The notes: generated by a model from the sequence alone, not told the origin. A DNA stretch of 34,301 nt from Phycisphaerae bacterium (GCA_016782865.1 JADHXR010000083.1:1-34301), one strand, 5' to 3'; positions 1 through 9,081 are shown, counted from the first letter of the stretch. Translations and numbers: made by a program.

Positions 1-989
1 ATCACGAAGCCGCAAAACTGGACGTAGCGCTCGAAAAAGCGTGCACGTATCGCCATGCGGCGGATTTCAAGGCGGCGGCCAAGGCACTCAAAGCGTGCGC
101 AAATTTTGAGAACGTCAGTGCAGAGTACCACTACCAGCTTGGCCGTCTTAACGAAGCCCAGGGGCTTTACGAGCAGGCCATAGACAGTTACAACACCGCG
201 CTGGGGTTATCTGCGAACCATCAAAGGGCACTTTTCCACATGGCCTTCCGCTACGATTTGTCCGGCGACGAAGAAGCTGCAATCGAGTACTACAAACAGA
301 TCGCTTCAGGCTCATCGGTACACGTCAACGCCCTGCTGAACCTGGCCGTGCTTTACGAAGACAGCGACCAACTGGACGAGGCGACTGAATGTGTCGATGC
401 CGTCCTGGAGAGTTACCCGAATCACCAGAGAGCGCTGCTGTTCAAGAAAGACATAGAAAGCTCCAAGACGATGTTCTATGACGAGGAGAAGGAGCAGAAG
501 AAGACTCGGAAGAACCAGATTCTCGAGACGCCCATATCCGATTTCGAACTGTCGGTGCGGAGCAGAAACTGCCTGAAGAAGATGAAGATCGATACGCTCG
601 GCGACCTTCTGAATATCAGCGAGGCCGAACTGCTGTCTTACAAGAACTTCGGCGAGACCTCGCTCCAGGAGATCAAGGTCATCCTCGAACCGAAAGGCCT
701 GAAACTTGGCATGACTCTGGAAGAAAGCCTGCCGGCCGTGACCGAATCAGCCGACCACACCGTCCCGGACAGCGAAGTGGAAGGACTCAGGCACAAATCC
801 GTAGACGATCTTAAATTGTCCGTGCGTGCTCGAAAATGCGTGCAGAAGCTGAATATCCGCACTATCGGCGAGTTGATCAGCAAGACGGATGCGGAACTTC
901 TCGGCTGCAAGAACTTCGGTATGACAAGCCTGAACGAAATCAACAAAGCCCTCGGCGATCTGCGATTATCGCTGCGGAGCCTGGACTAA
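1..989 (+). CDS. TPR protein with two RNA polymerase alpha-CTD-like domains (5' partial)
   Basis: The reading frame is open from base 3, so the gene starts before the window; the first internal ATG (240) is not the true start. The visible 328 residues begin with TPR-type helical repeats (about residues 35-155). A charged linker follows, then two helix-hairpin-helix modules that closely resemble the C-terminal domain of the RNA polymerase alpha subunit. Module 1 has the SVRSRNCL and NFGETSLQEI motifs; module 2 has SVRARKCV and NFGMTSLNEI. By alignment with E. coli alpha, Arg265, Cys269, Gly296, Ser299 and Glu302 are kept in both. Asn268 is kept only in module 1, and Lys298 is Thr in both. Alpha-CTD binds A/T-rich UP elements and activators, so DNA or transcription-factor binding is a reasonable inference. 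The protein is not RpoA itself, because no alpha N-terminal domain is visible and TPRs precede the CTDs. A SpoIID-like gene follows after 29 bases. Confidence 0.85.
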   Translation, partial: HEAAKLDVALEKACTYRHAADFKAAAKALKACANFENVSAEYHYQLGRLNEAQGLYEQAIDSYNTALGLSANHQRALFHMAFRYDLSGDEEAAIEYYKQIASGSSVHVNALLNLAVLYEDSDQLDEATECVDAVLESYPNHQRALLFKKDIESSKTMFYDEEKEQKKTRKNQILETPISDFELSVRSRNCLKKMKIDTLGDLLNISEAELLSYKNFGETSLQEIKVILEPKGLKLGMTLEESLPAVTESADHTVPDSEVEGLRHKSVDDLKLSVRARKCVQKLNIRTIGELISKTDAELLGCKNFGMTSLNEINKALGDLRLSLRSLD

Positions 990-1018
990 CCGAGCGATCA
1001 TTACCAGGTAAACCGACA

Positions 1019-2341
1019 TTGTCCACCACAAATCGACTGACAGCAAGCTGCCCGAAAATTGCCTTGCGGACAGTCTCGTGGCAGCGCCATTGTCGCACCT
1101 CGAATAGCCTGGCAGCAATCCTCATGCTCGGCTTGCTGAGCACAGGCGGCTGTAAGAGCCGGCAGCTCACAGTGCCGACCATCCAGATGGATATCGAATC
1201 GCGGTTTTGGGTAAGAGTCCTGCTGCTCGACGATGTCAGTTCGTGTACTCTCACGAGCGTTTCACCCTTGAGCGTCAGCAAAGACTGGATCATCCCGCGA
1301 ACACGGACCACGAAAATCCGTATCGAAAAGGTCGATGTCCCGATCAATATCAAGCTGATTAACGGCAGGCTGACAATTACGGGCCAGATGTTCGCGGGCA
1401 ACGAGGCCGTTATTTTCCCGGACGACCCGTACATCTTCAACCTGAACGGAGACGATTATCGCGGCAACCTGCGGCTCATTGTCAATCCCAACGGCAAATC
1501 CTTCGATGCGATCAATCTGGTTCCACCCGAGCCCTATCTGGCCGGCGTGGTGGGCGCCGAAATGCCGGACTACTGGGAGGCCGAGGCACTCAAGGCGCAG
1601 GCAATCGCCGCACGGACCTATTGCTTCTACATCAAGAAGAGATTCGGCGTCAATCGCACCTGGGACGTGAGGCAAACCGCAGCGAATCAGGTTTACAGAG
1701 GCGTCAACGCCGAGTCAACTCGGACTTGGAAGGCCGTCAACCACACGAAAGGCCGGGTGCTGACATGCAGACAAACCGACGGGACCCAAGAGGTCTTTCC
1801 GTCGTACTTCAGCTCAACCTGCGGCGGGCACACTGAAAACAGCACCAATGTGTTCGGCGACTCCTTCGAACCGCTGATCGGCGTGCCCTGTCCATATTGT
1901 GAGACCGTAGCCAAGCCGAAATTCTTCTTCTGGCCCATGATCAGGTTCGACAAGGCCGAAGTTGCGGACAAACTGCTGCGGAAATATCCGACGCTGAAGA
2001 AACTCGGAAAGATCATAAGTATAAGTCCCGCCGGCTGGAGCGACTACGGAAAAATCTCTCGACTGACCAAAATAGAAATTGTCGGCTCGAACGGTAAGAG
2101 CGACTTTTTGAAGGCCGAGGATTTTCGCCTGACCGTCGACCCGACCGGTCGAAAACTGAAAAGCTCAATCTGCCAAATCGTGAATTGGGACAATTATTGG
2201 GCATTCTTGTCAGGCAGAGGCTGGGGCCACGGCGTAGGGATGTGCCAGTACGGCGCCGAGGGCATGGCAAGAGAAGGCAAGAACGCAGAGCAGATCCTTT
2301 CGTACTACTACCCGGCGTCCAGGACAAAGAGTATTTACTGA
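1019..2341 (+). CDS. SpoIID/LytB-domain lipoprotein, putative peptidoglycan lytic enzyme
   Basis: This is a member of the SpoIID/LytB family. The namesake SpoIID is a lytic transglycosylase acting on peptidoglycan glycan strands. The family core is visible as PPEPYLAGVVGAEMP followed by EALKAQAIAARTY, and near the C-terminus as GRGWGHGVGMCQYGAEGMA. The Glu of the AEMP motif is the likely catalytic residue. TCGGHT and CPYC could supply a metal site like that of clostridial SpoIID. The N-terminus has a hydrophobic stretch ending in LLSTGGC, a lipobox, so it is probably a membrane-anchored periplasmic lipoprotein. The open frame extends back into the previous gene. I chose TTG 1019 because AGGTAA lies 7 bases upstream. 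TTG 1064 is the alternative and would give a more ordinary signal-peptide length (Cys at about 30). tgt follows closely, so co-transcription is likely. Confidence 0.82.
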   Translation: MSTTNRLTASCPKIALRTVSWQRHCRTSNSLAAILMLGLLSTGGCKSRQLTVPTIQMDIESRFWVRVLLLDDVSSCTLTSVSPLSVSKDWIIPRTRTTKIRIEKVDVPINIKLINGRLTITGQMFAGNEAVIFPDDPYIFNLNGDDYRGNLRLIVNPNGKSFDAINLVPPEPYLAGVVGAEMPDYWEAEALKAQAIAARTYCFYIKKRFGVNRTWDVRQTAANQVYRGVNAESTRTWKAVNHTKGRVLTCRQTDGTQEVFPSYFSSTCGGHTENSTNVFGDSFEPLIGVPCPYCETVAKPKFFFWPMIRFDKAEVADKLLRKYPTLKKLGKIISISPAGWSDYGKISRLTKIEIVGSNGKSDFLKAEDFRLTVDPTGRKLKSSICQIVNWDNYWAFLSGRGWGHGVGMCQYGAEGMAREGKNAEQILSYYYPASRTKSIY

Positions 2342-2375
2342 CACTGTGAAATCCGCTTTTGACAGCGCATCAGAA

Positions 2376-3470
2376 ATGGCGACATACGAAGTTCTCCATC
2401 AAGATTCCAGTTCAGCCGCCAGAGGTGGTTTGCTGGCAACCGCCCATGGCAACATCGAGACGCCTGTCTTCATGCCGGTCGGCACCGCCGGGGCTGTAAA
2501 GGGTATCACACCTCGACAGCTCAAAGAGACCGGCGCCGGCATCATCCTGGCCAATACGTATCATATGATGCTGCGTCCCGGAGTCGAGACGGTCGAGAAG
2601 CTGGGCGGCCTTCATGGACTGATGGCCTGGGACCGACCCATACTGACAGACAGCGGCGGCTACCAGGTGTTTTCTCTGAGCCGGCTTGCCAAGATCGACG
2701 ACGACGGAGTCGAATTCGCCAGTCACGTGGATGGGGCAAGAATATACCTGAACGCGGAAATCGCAACTGAAATCCAGAATCGCCTGGGCGCCGACATAAT
2801 AATGTGCTTCGACCAGTGCACCACATTCGGCGTCGATCCGGCCCAACTCGAAAAGGCCGTCGAAAGGAGTATCCTCTGGGCCCAGCGCTGCAAGCAGGCA
2901 CACGCCAACTGTGGCCAGCTCTTATTCGGCATCATCCAGGGCGGGACAAATCTCGAAATGCGAACGTACTGCGCCACCGAGCTTGTCAAAATGGATTTTG
3001 ACGGATACGCCCTTGGGGGATTGAGTGTTGGCGAGGCCCACGATGATATGATAAGGACAGTAACCCACACAGCGCAACTACTGCCGGAGGATAAACCTCG
3101 CTACCTCATGGGAGTCGGGACACCGAAGGACATCATCGCCGCTGTCAGGGCCGGGGTGGACATGTTTGACTGCGTCCTGCCCACGAGAAACGGGCGAAAT
3201 GCCTTCGCGTTTACCGGGAACGGCCCCGTCCGGCTGAGAAACAGCGTGCATACAAACGACACCGACCCGATCGAAGCCGGCTGCGAATGCTACTGCTGCC
3301 GGAATTTCAGCCGAGGGACTCTGAGGCATTTCTTTAACTCCGGCGAAATGCTTGGTCCTATATTAGTATCGCTGCACAACCTTACGTTCTATCAGAGGCT
3401 GATGGGCCGGGCGAGAGAAGCCCTCAAGAACAACAAATTCGACGAATGGTCAAAGAGAATTGATTATTAA
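2376..3470 (+). CDS. tgt: Queuine/preQ1 tRNA-guanine transglycosylase
   Basis: Tgt swaps the wobble guanine of GUN-anticodon tRNAs for preQ1 in the cytoplasm, a step in queuosine synthesis. The full (beta/alpha)8 family signature is present: TPVFMPVGTAGAVKG, LTDSGGYQVFSL, GIIQGG, YALGGLSVGE and MFDCVLPTRNGRNA. From the ATG at 2376 the catalytic Asp residues are at 92 and 265. The zinc ligands are Cys303, Cys305, Cys308 and His334. These positions almost coincide with E. coli Tgt (89, 264, 302, 304, 307, 333), which is why I prefer this ATG over an in-frame GTG at 2346, although no strong ribosome site is seen for either. The 364-residue length is normal. yajC and secDF lie downstream, the same association as in many bacteria. 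Confidence 0.96.
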   Translation: MATYEVLHQDSSSAARGGLLATAHGNIETPVFMPVGTAGAVKGITPRQLKETGAGIILANTYHMMLRPGVETVEKLGGLHGLMAWDRPILTDSGGYQVFSLSRLAKIDDDGVEFASHVDGARIYLNAEIATEIQNRLGADIIMCFDQCTTFGVDPAQLEKAVERSILWAQRCKQAHANCGQLLFGIIQGGTNLEMRTYCATELVKMDFDGYALGGLSVGEAHDDMIRTVTHTAQLLPEDKPRYLMGVGTPKDIIAAVRAGVDMFDCVLPTRNGRNAFAFTGNGPVRLRNSVHTNDTDPIEAGCECYCCRNFSRGTLRHFFNSGEMLGPILVSLHNLTFYQRLMGRAREALKNNKFDEWSKRIDY

Positions 3471-3588
3471 TGATTGACTGTTGAAAAATGATGAGAAGTC
3501 GTTAGTATATGTGGCTTGGCCGGTGGACGTAAGGCCGTATATCACAGTATGAGATGTGATATTTGATGTTATTAAAAGGATAGTAAGA

Positions 3589-4011
3589 ATGAATAATGTA
3601 TGGATATTAGCTCAAGCAGATGGCAGTGATTCGTCGTCGGGTGTTTCTTCATCGCCGGTAACTTCGGAACAGGAAGAAGTGGCGACAACGGGTCAGGCCG
3701 ACCCCAACTCGACCGGCGGAATTGCCAGGCGAGGTTTTTTCGACGGGGGCCCCCAGCAGTTCATTTTTATTGGCCTGATGCTGGTCATGATGTACCTGAT
3801 CCTCTTTAGAGGACCTCGCAAGAAACAACAGCAGCACAAGCAAATGATGCAGACATTGACCAAGAACGACAGAGTTCAGACAATCGGAGGGATTATCGGG
3901 ACGGTGGTCGATATTAAGGACGATGAGGTCACCTTGAAGATCGACGAGTCGAACAATACGAAAATCAAGATTCTCCGTTCAGCAATCAGCAAGAATATGT
4001 CGAAAGATTAA
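3589..4011 (+). CDS. yajC: Preprotein translocase accessory subunit YajC
   Basis: YajC is a small membrane partner of the SecDF complex. Residues about 55-72 form one transmembrane helix (FIFIGLMLVMMYLILF), followed by the hallmark RGPRKKQQQHKQMMQ basic stretch. The soluble part has KNDRVQTIGGIIGTV and ends in a short conserved tail. The protein is 140 residues, longer than the usual 85-110, because of a roughly 50-residue Ser/Thr/Gln-rich N-terminal extension before the helix. ATG 3589 has AAAAGGA 8 bases upstream; an in-frame GTG at 3556 is less likely. secDF begins 89 bases after the stop. Confidence 0.93.
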   Translation: MNNVWILAQADGSDSSSGVSSSPVTSEQEEVATTGQADPNSTGGIARRGFFDGGPQQFIFIGLMLVMMYLILFRGPRKKQQQHKQMMQTLTKNDRVQTIGGIIGTVVDIKDDEVTLKIDESNNTKIKILRSAISKNMSKD

Positions 4012-4100
4012 TCGTGGTTGAGTAAATGCGCGGATGTGTCGAGAAGGTGCAATATCGGCTCATCTTTGCACGCATGTATGAATATGATACGAGGAAAGTT

Positions 4101-7100
4101 ATGAACAGGAACCTTACGTCGAAAATCATCTTAATTGCCGTCTTGGTGGCTGTTGCAGCCTGGACTTTGTATCCGCCGGGCGAGAAATTGAAGCCGGGCA
4201 TAGACCTGGCGGGTGGGACAAGTCTCATCTACGAAATTGACACGCACAGCCTCAAAGAATCGGATAAGAAAGATTTAGCGGCGAGAATGATAACGGTTCT
4301 GCGAAGACGAATAGACCCCGCCAACATCCAGAACCTCGTATGGCGACCGCTGGGCAACACGCGCTTCGAGATACAGATGCCTCTGGCCAGTGCCGAGGCG
4401 CGCCAGAGACGCAACGAATATGGCCAAGCCGAGACGGCCCTGCTCGACAGAAATCTGAGCCCTGCCAAAGTTCTGCGCTCGCTCGAAAAGCCGGCCCAGG
4501 AGAAAAACGACCTTTTCAAATCATTTGCGCAGGGGGACCCGAACAGGGTGAAAATTCTCGACAACCTTGCGAAGGTTCATGACGAACATACGGCCCTGAA
4601 GAACAGCAGGGACGAACTCTACGGCAACCTGCAAACCGCAGAAGCCAAGATGTCATCGGCCGGCCTGGACCTCGATCAGATAAGCGGCAACAAAAATGAC
4701 TGGGCCAAACTTGACGTGCAGGAACTCGATAAGTCGTTGAGAGAATTCACCGACGTCAATGACAATCTCGAGCTGCTGACCGGATATGTAAAGACTTATG
4801 CCGAGTGGTCCAAAGTCGCCGATCAGCTCCTGGCCAAACAAGTCCAGTATAAGGACGCCAGGGGAACGATCGATCAACTGAACCTGTCCAAGGATCAGTT
4901 GGATGTCTGTCTGGAGCCCAAGAATCGCCCAAGCGAGATCCCCAAGCTCAAGACCGATTTCCCGGACCGGGTGGCGGAAATCGATAACGTGGTGGCGGCA
5001 TATGACAAGTACAGTCCTTACAGAGGCAGGCTCGACGACCCGATGCAACTGCGACGAATGCTCAAAGGCGCCGGCATACTGGAGTTTAGAATACTCCCAA
5101 CACAGGACCATCCTGAAGTGGATCCGGACCTGATGGCCAGCTATAGAACCAGGCTGATAGAAAAAGGACCTCAATACGCCTCAGATACCAGGTACGTGTG
5201 GCGCGAGATAGAGAACATCGAGGAATGGAAAACGCCCAGTTCAATCGTCGCGCCGTTCGGCGGAAAGTACTACGTCCTGGCCAGCAACCTGAGTGATCAG
5301 ACTATGCTGAACAGCCCCGGGCAGAAAAACTGGAAAATGGAAAGGGCCAATCCGTCACAGGATGAAGGGGGCCGACGGGCTATTGGTTTTCAACTGGACA
5401 GCTTAGGGGGCATGCTGTTCGGCAAACTCACCGGCAAGAACGTCGACCGACCTCTGTGCATCCTGCTTGATAACATCGCAATATCTGCACCAAACATCAG
5501 CGAGAGAATAGCGGGACATGGCGTGATAAGCGGCAGCTTTACTCGAACAGGCGTCGACGACATGGTCAACAAACTGAACGCCGGCTCGTTGCCCGCCATG
5601 CTGATCGATCAGCCTATTTCCGTAAATACGATCGGCCCATCCATAGGCGCCGACAATCGCGACCAGGGTATACAGGCCGGCTTTATCGGGCTTGTCGCGG
5701 TGATGGTATGCATGCTTGTGTACTATATGCTCGCCGGCTCAATCGCCGACGTGGCATTGTTGATGAATATCCTTTTCATCTTGGCGATAATGGCCGGTGT
5801 CAGGGCGACCTTCACATTGCCCGGTATCGCCGGCATCATTCTGACCATCGGTATGAGCGTCGACGCCAACGTGCTGATCTTCGAGAGAATTCGCGAAGAA
5901 CAACAGAGAGGTTCGTCGCTGAGAATCGCCGTGGCAAACGGGTACCAGAAAGCGTTCAGGACTATTTTCGATGCGAACCTGACAACGTTTATCACCGCCG
6001 CGATCCTTTACTGGAGGGCCTCGGAAGAAGTCAGGGGCTTTGCCATAGTGCTCATGCTCGGCATCGCATCGAGTATGTTCACTGCGTTGTTTGTCACGCG
6101 GGCGATTTTTGATCTTCTGCTGAGCAAACGGGTCATCAAAGACCGTCTGACCATGCTCCGCCTCATACACAAACCGAACGTGGACTGGATGCGTTCCAGG
6201 CCGATTTTCTTCAGCATATCATCTGTGCTTGTTATAGGAGGACTGCTTGTCTTCTTCACAAGAGACAGCACAGTGAACAACAAGTACGACACCGAATTTA
6301 CCGGAGGAACCACGGCCCAGATCAGTCTCAAAGAGGCGATGAGCAGGCAGGAGGTTCAGGACAAGATCCAGCAAATCGGCAAATATCCCGACAACGCAAA
6401 TCCCGCCCTCGCCACTGCGAGCGTTTACAGCATTGGAGAATCAGGCAGGCAATATGAAATCAGCACCACGGAAACCAATAGACTCTTCGTCGATGTGACT
6501 CTCGCCCAGGCAGGCGCGCAGTCGGTCGACGAGCTGACAGGTGCAATAAGAAAAGCCCAGGGGCAGGTTGCAGGTACGCTCACTAATCTGCTCGTGACGC
6601 AGAACGCAGATTCCGCCGGCAAAGTCGTAGTATCGACCAGCCAGATGAACAAGTCTCTGGTCACAGACGTACTGACAACGGCATTTCCCGACGCCAACCT
6701 CTCGGAGCCGAAGGTCGATGAAGTTGTCAATAATGCAATACTTACCGCTTTTGTGAATCAACTGGAAATTCAGCAGGATCTTAAGCCCACGATCGTCTCG
6801 GCGCAGAAGATAGCTGAAGATGTGATAGCCTCTTATCCCGAACTCATTGACTTTCTGGGTGGGATCAGAATTGAATGCGAAATCGAAAATGCTGCGACCG
6901 CCGGAGAAATCACCCAGAGATTCGGTGACCTGCTCTTCAAACCGGACATGCAGCATCTCGTGCGATATCCCTACCAGATACTGGATACGAATCTCAGCGC
7001 GATGACCGACCCTAACCAGCCTGTAAAATCTTTTGTCTACGTCAGCGCCGAGTCCGAAGCAGGTCTTCGCGAGCTTGACGAGGACGAATGGACGCAGTTC

Positions 7101-7748
7101 GTCGAAAACGAAAAGGAAAAAGTCATGGCCGCGACACAGCTTGCATCCTCGCTGCCCCGCGTCAGGCAGTTCGATCCGTCGGTGGGCGCCGAGCAGAAGA
7201 CGCAGGCTCTGATCGCTATCGTCCTGTCGCTGTTCGCAATCGTCACTTACATTTGGATTCGGTTTGGAGACGTCCGCTATGGCATAGCCGCAATTGCGGC
7301 ATTGGTGCACGACGTCTGCATCACACTCGGCGCCGTCGCCGCATGCACGTACATCGCGGGCACATCGATCGGCGAGCTGCTCCTGATAGGAGATTTCAAG
7401 ATCAATCTCGCGATGATAGCCGCTTTCCTGACACTCATCGGATACTCGCTTAACGATACGATCGTTGTCTTCGACCGTATCCGGGAAAACCGCGGCAAGT
7501 CCCGCCTGCTCAATGCGCAGGTTATCACCGACAGCATCAACCAGACTGTTTCCAGGACCATCATGACATCTCTGACCACGTTCATAGTCGTGCTGGTCAT
7601 GTACATCTTCGGAGGTCCCGGATTGAGAGGCTTCACCTTCGCAATGGGTCTCGGCATCATCGTGGGTACGTATTCGTCCATCGCGATAGCCGCACCGATA
7701 TTGTTGGTCGGAACAAAGACAAAGAACGTAAAAGGTAAGAAACGGTAA
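4101..7748 (+). CDS. secDF: Fused protein-export membrane protein SecDF with enlarged periplasmic domains
   Basis: SecDF uses proton flow to help complete protein translocation through SecYEG. The SecD half starts with one transmembrane helix, then GIDLAGGTSLIYEI, the GAGILEFRIL core of the P1 domain (about residue 325), and a helix cluster with IGMSVDANVLIFERIREE (about 585-602). The SecF half starts near residue 697 with a helix, then YDTEFTGGTTAQI, and ends with a helix cluster containing IGYSLNDTIVVFDRIREN. At 1215 residues it is far longer than two-part SecD plus SecF. About 225 residues, rich in charged helix, are inserted between RFEIQMP (about 90) and the GAGILEF core. The SecF periplasmic part is about 300 residues. 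ATG 4101 follows GAGG with 6 bases spacing; an in-frame ATG at 4026 lacks such a site. Confidence 0.96.
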   Translation: MNRNLTSKIILIAVLVAVAAWTLYPPGEKLKPGIDLAGGTSLIYEIDTHSLKESDKKDLAARMITVLRRRIDPANIQNLVWRPLGNTRFEIQMPLASAEARQRRNEYGQAETALLDRNLSPAKVLRSLEKPAQEKNDLFKSFAQGDPNRVKILDNLAKVHDEHTALKNSRDELYGNLQTAEAKMSSAGLDLDQISGNKNDWAKLDVQELDKSLREFTDVNDNLELLTGYVKTYAEWSKVADQLLAKQVQYKDARGTIDQLNLSKDQLDVCLEPKNRPSEIPKLKTDFPDRVAEIDNVVAAYDKYSPYRGRLDDPMQLRRMLKGAGILEFRILPTQDHPEVDPDLMASYRTRLIEKGPQYASDTRYVWREIENIEEWKTPSSIVAPFGGKYYVLASNLSDQTMLNSPGQKNWKMERANPSQDEGGRRAIGFQLDSLGGMLFGKLTGKNVDRPLCILLDNIAISAPNISERIAGHGVISGSFTRTGVDDMVNKLNAGSLPAMLIDQPISVNTIGPSIGADNRDQGIQAGFIGLVAVMVCMLVYYMLAGSIADVALLMNILFILAIMAGVRATFTLPGIAGIILTIGMSVDANVLIFERIREEQQRGSSLRIAVANGYQKAFRTIFDANLTTFITAAILYWRASEEVRGFAIVLMLGIASSMFTALFVTRAIFDLLLSKRVIKDRLTMLRLIHKPNVDWMRSRPIFFSISSVLVIGGLLVFFTRDSTVNNKYDTEFTGGTTAQISLKEAMSRQEVQDKIQQIGKYPDNANPALATASVYSIGESGRQYEISTTETNRLFVDVTLAQAGAQSVDELTGAIRKAQGQVAGTLTNLLVTQNADSAGKVVVSTSQMNKSLVTDVLTTAFPDANLSEPKVDEVVNNAILTAFVNQLEIQQDLKPTIVSAQKIAEDVIASYPELIDFLGGIRIECEIENAATAGEITQRFGDLLFKPDMQHLVRYPYQILDTNLSAMTDPNQPVKSFVYVSAESEAGLRELDEDEWTQFVENEKEKVMAATQLASSLPRVRQFDPSVGAEQKTQALIAIVLSLFAIVTYIWIRFGDVRYGIAAIAALVHDVCITLGAVAACTYIAGTSIGELLLIGDFKINLAMIAAFLTLIGYSLNDTIVVFDRIRENRGKSRLLNAQVITDSINQTVSRTIMTSLTTFIVVLVMYIFGGPGLRGFTFAMGLGIIVGTYSSIAIAAPILLVGTKTKNVKGKKR

Positions 7749-7826
7749 TCGGAGCCGATAGCATCCTGCACTTTGGTTTGCCGCAGGACGAGCATGTGCA
7801 ACCTTTTTGATGTAGTTGTTGTCAAA

Positions 7827-8306
7827 ATGCAAAAGGACCTTAAAATTGGACTTATTTTGGGCCTGGCGGTAGTCAGTGTAGCTGTGCTCTGGCTGGCCAC
7901 TCGCCCGAGCCTGAGTCCGCAGGCACGAATGCCGGATGCCCGCGGCACCGATATCGGGCCCGGATCGGCCGCCCATCTAGGCGCCACACACGACACGGTA
8001 GAGGCAGTTGACAGTCGAAAGCGTGAGGCTCTCAACACACCAGCGCCGAGAGTGCCGATTCGCCGTACGAGAACAGGCGAAAGGGTCGAGCGCGATACCG
8101 CGGCCAAGCCGGCGATATACGTGCAACCCGAGAGGATAAGACCCCAGAGATTCCACGTCGTGCGCGATGGTGAAACGCTGTCTAAGATTTCCTACGATTA
8201 CTACGGCTCGGCGGGAAAATGGCGAAGGATTTTCGAAGCTAACCGCAAGACCATAAAAGACGCAAACGTAGTGGTGCCCGGAACGAAGCTGATAATCCCC
8301 AACTGA
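7827..8306 (+). CDS. Membrane-anchored LysM-domain protein
   Basis: The protein has a short basic N-terminus (MQKDLKIG), one transmembrane helix or uncleaved signal anchor (about residues 7-24), and a Pro/Arg-rich low-complexity linker. A single C-terminal LysM domain spans about residues 108-159, from FHVVRDGETLSKISYDYYG to VVVPGTKLIIPN. LysM binds N-acetylglucosamine polymers such as peptidoglycan, so a periplasmic wall-binding or assembly role is inferred. The frame is open further upstream. ATG 7794 has AGGA close by and is a real alternative; I prefer 7827 because MQKDLKIG followed directly by the helix is a typical anchor start. It follows secDF by 78 bases and may share its transcript. 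Confidence 0.82.
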   Translation: MQKDLKIGLILGLAVVSVAVLWLATRPSLSPQARMPDARGTDIGPGSAAHLGATHDTVEAVDSRKREALNTPAPRVPIRRTRTGERVERDTAAKPAIYVQPERIRPQRFHVVRDGETLSKISYDYYGSAGKWRRIFEANRKTIKDANVVVPGTKLIIPN

Positions 8307-8319
8307 ATCGTCACCGGTA

Positions 8320-9081
8320 CTATAAATGCAGAGATTGTGCCGCCGCGGAATCGACCAGCCAGGTAATCTTGTCGAGAACAGGCCAAAGGGCGTGAATAGG
8401 ATACCGCACCTCATCCGGCTCGCTGGTCAAAATCTTCTTCAGGATGTCCGCTTTTTCCTGGCCGCAGACCAACACAATCAGATGAGACGCCGCTGACAAA
8501 ACCAGAGGGGTAAGGGTTATCCTGTTGGGATCATCGTCCAGGACATAAACGGCGCACGCCAGATCTTCGGTGTCAAAAGCTGCGTAAGATCCCGGAAAAA
8601 GCGAACCCGTATGGCCGTCGCCGCCTACGCCGAGCACAATCAGATCAAACTCAGGAAGCTTGCCTGGCTCCAAATCGAAAACCCTTCGGATGGTCTCTTC
8701 GTAGCGGTGAGCGGCAGCCTCAAAATCGCCGTACTCGGTCGGGATTCGATGAATGTTCTCCTGCGGAATGGGAACCTTGGCCAGGAATGTGTCGGCAGCC
8801 AGCTTGTAATTGCTCCACGGCGAATCCGCATCAACTATCCGCTCATCGACCCAGAACAACTGTATCTTGTCCCAGGCAAGAGAGCTTGCCTGCGGCATTT
8901 CGCCCAACAGCTTGAAAAAATGTTCGGGCGTGTGCCCCCCCGAGACAGCCACATGGAAGACACTTTTCGCTTTTATTGCCTTGCGTGCGTCGGCAACAAA
9001 AATCTCGGCACTTCTTTGAGCGAGAACATCAGGGTCACGAACAACTTCGATATTTGGTTTGAATTTTGCCGTAGCTTTCAT
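8320..9081 (-). CDS. pgl: 6-phosphogluconolactonase (DevB/Pgl type)
   Basis: Pgl hydrolyses 6-phosphogluconolactone to 6-phosphogluconate in the oxidative pentose phosphate pathway. The family motifs are clear: FHVAVSGGHTPEHFFKLL, IQLFWVDERIV, SNYKLAADTFL and the signature FDLIVLGVGGDGHTGSLFPG. The length of 253 residues is typical for this NagB-like fold. ATG 9081 has a GGGGG run about 5 bases upstream and gives a normal N-terminus; an in-frame TTG at 9096 would add five residues. It is convergent with the LysM gene, with only 13 bases between the stops. No zwf or gnd gene is in the window. Confidence 0.93.
   Translation of the reverse strand: MKATAKFKPNIEVVRDPDVLAQRSAEIFVADARKAIKAKSVFHVAVSGGHTPEHFFKLLGEMPQASSLAWDKIQLFWVDERIVDADSPWSNYKLAADTFLAKVPIPQENIHRIPTEYGDFEAAAHRYEETIRRVFDLEPGKLPEFDLIVLGVGGDGHTGSLFPGSYAAFDTEDLACAVYVLDDDPNRITLTPLVLSAASHLIVLVCGQEKADILKKILTSEPDEVRYPIHALWPVLDKITWLVDSAAAQSLHL

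Noticed and set aside
836..1018. N-terminal extension of the SpoIID gene into the alpha-CTD gene
   Set aside because: The extra 61 codons overlap conserved coding sequence in another frame and show no signal-peptide character; the TTG at 1019 has a ribosome site.
3481..3511. TTGAAA ... TATATG as a promoter for yajC-secDF
   Set aside because: The spacing is 19 bases and the boxes are weak in an A/T-rich gap; not convincing enough to annotate.
7764..7788. TCCTGC / GCAGGA inverted repeat after secDF as a terminator
   Set aside because: It has only a 6-bp stem with a 13-base loop and no T run. It may be chance, although it includes a possible ribosome site for ATG 7794.
6441..7976. Open frame of 511 codons on the - strand opposite secDF and the LysM gene
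   Set aside because: It lies fully antisense to clearly conserved coding sequence. The translation is rich in Arg, His and Cys with no family motif, as expected for a GC-driven shadow frame.
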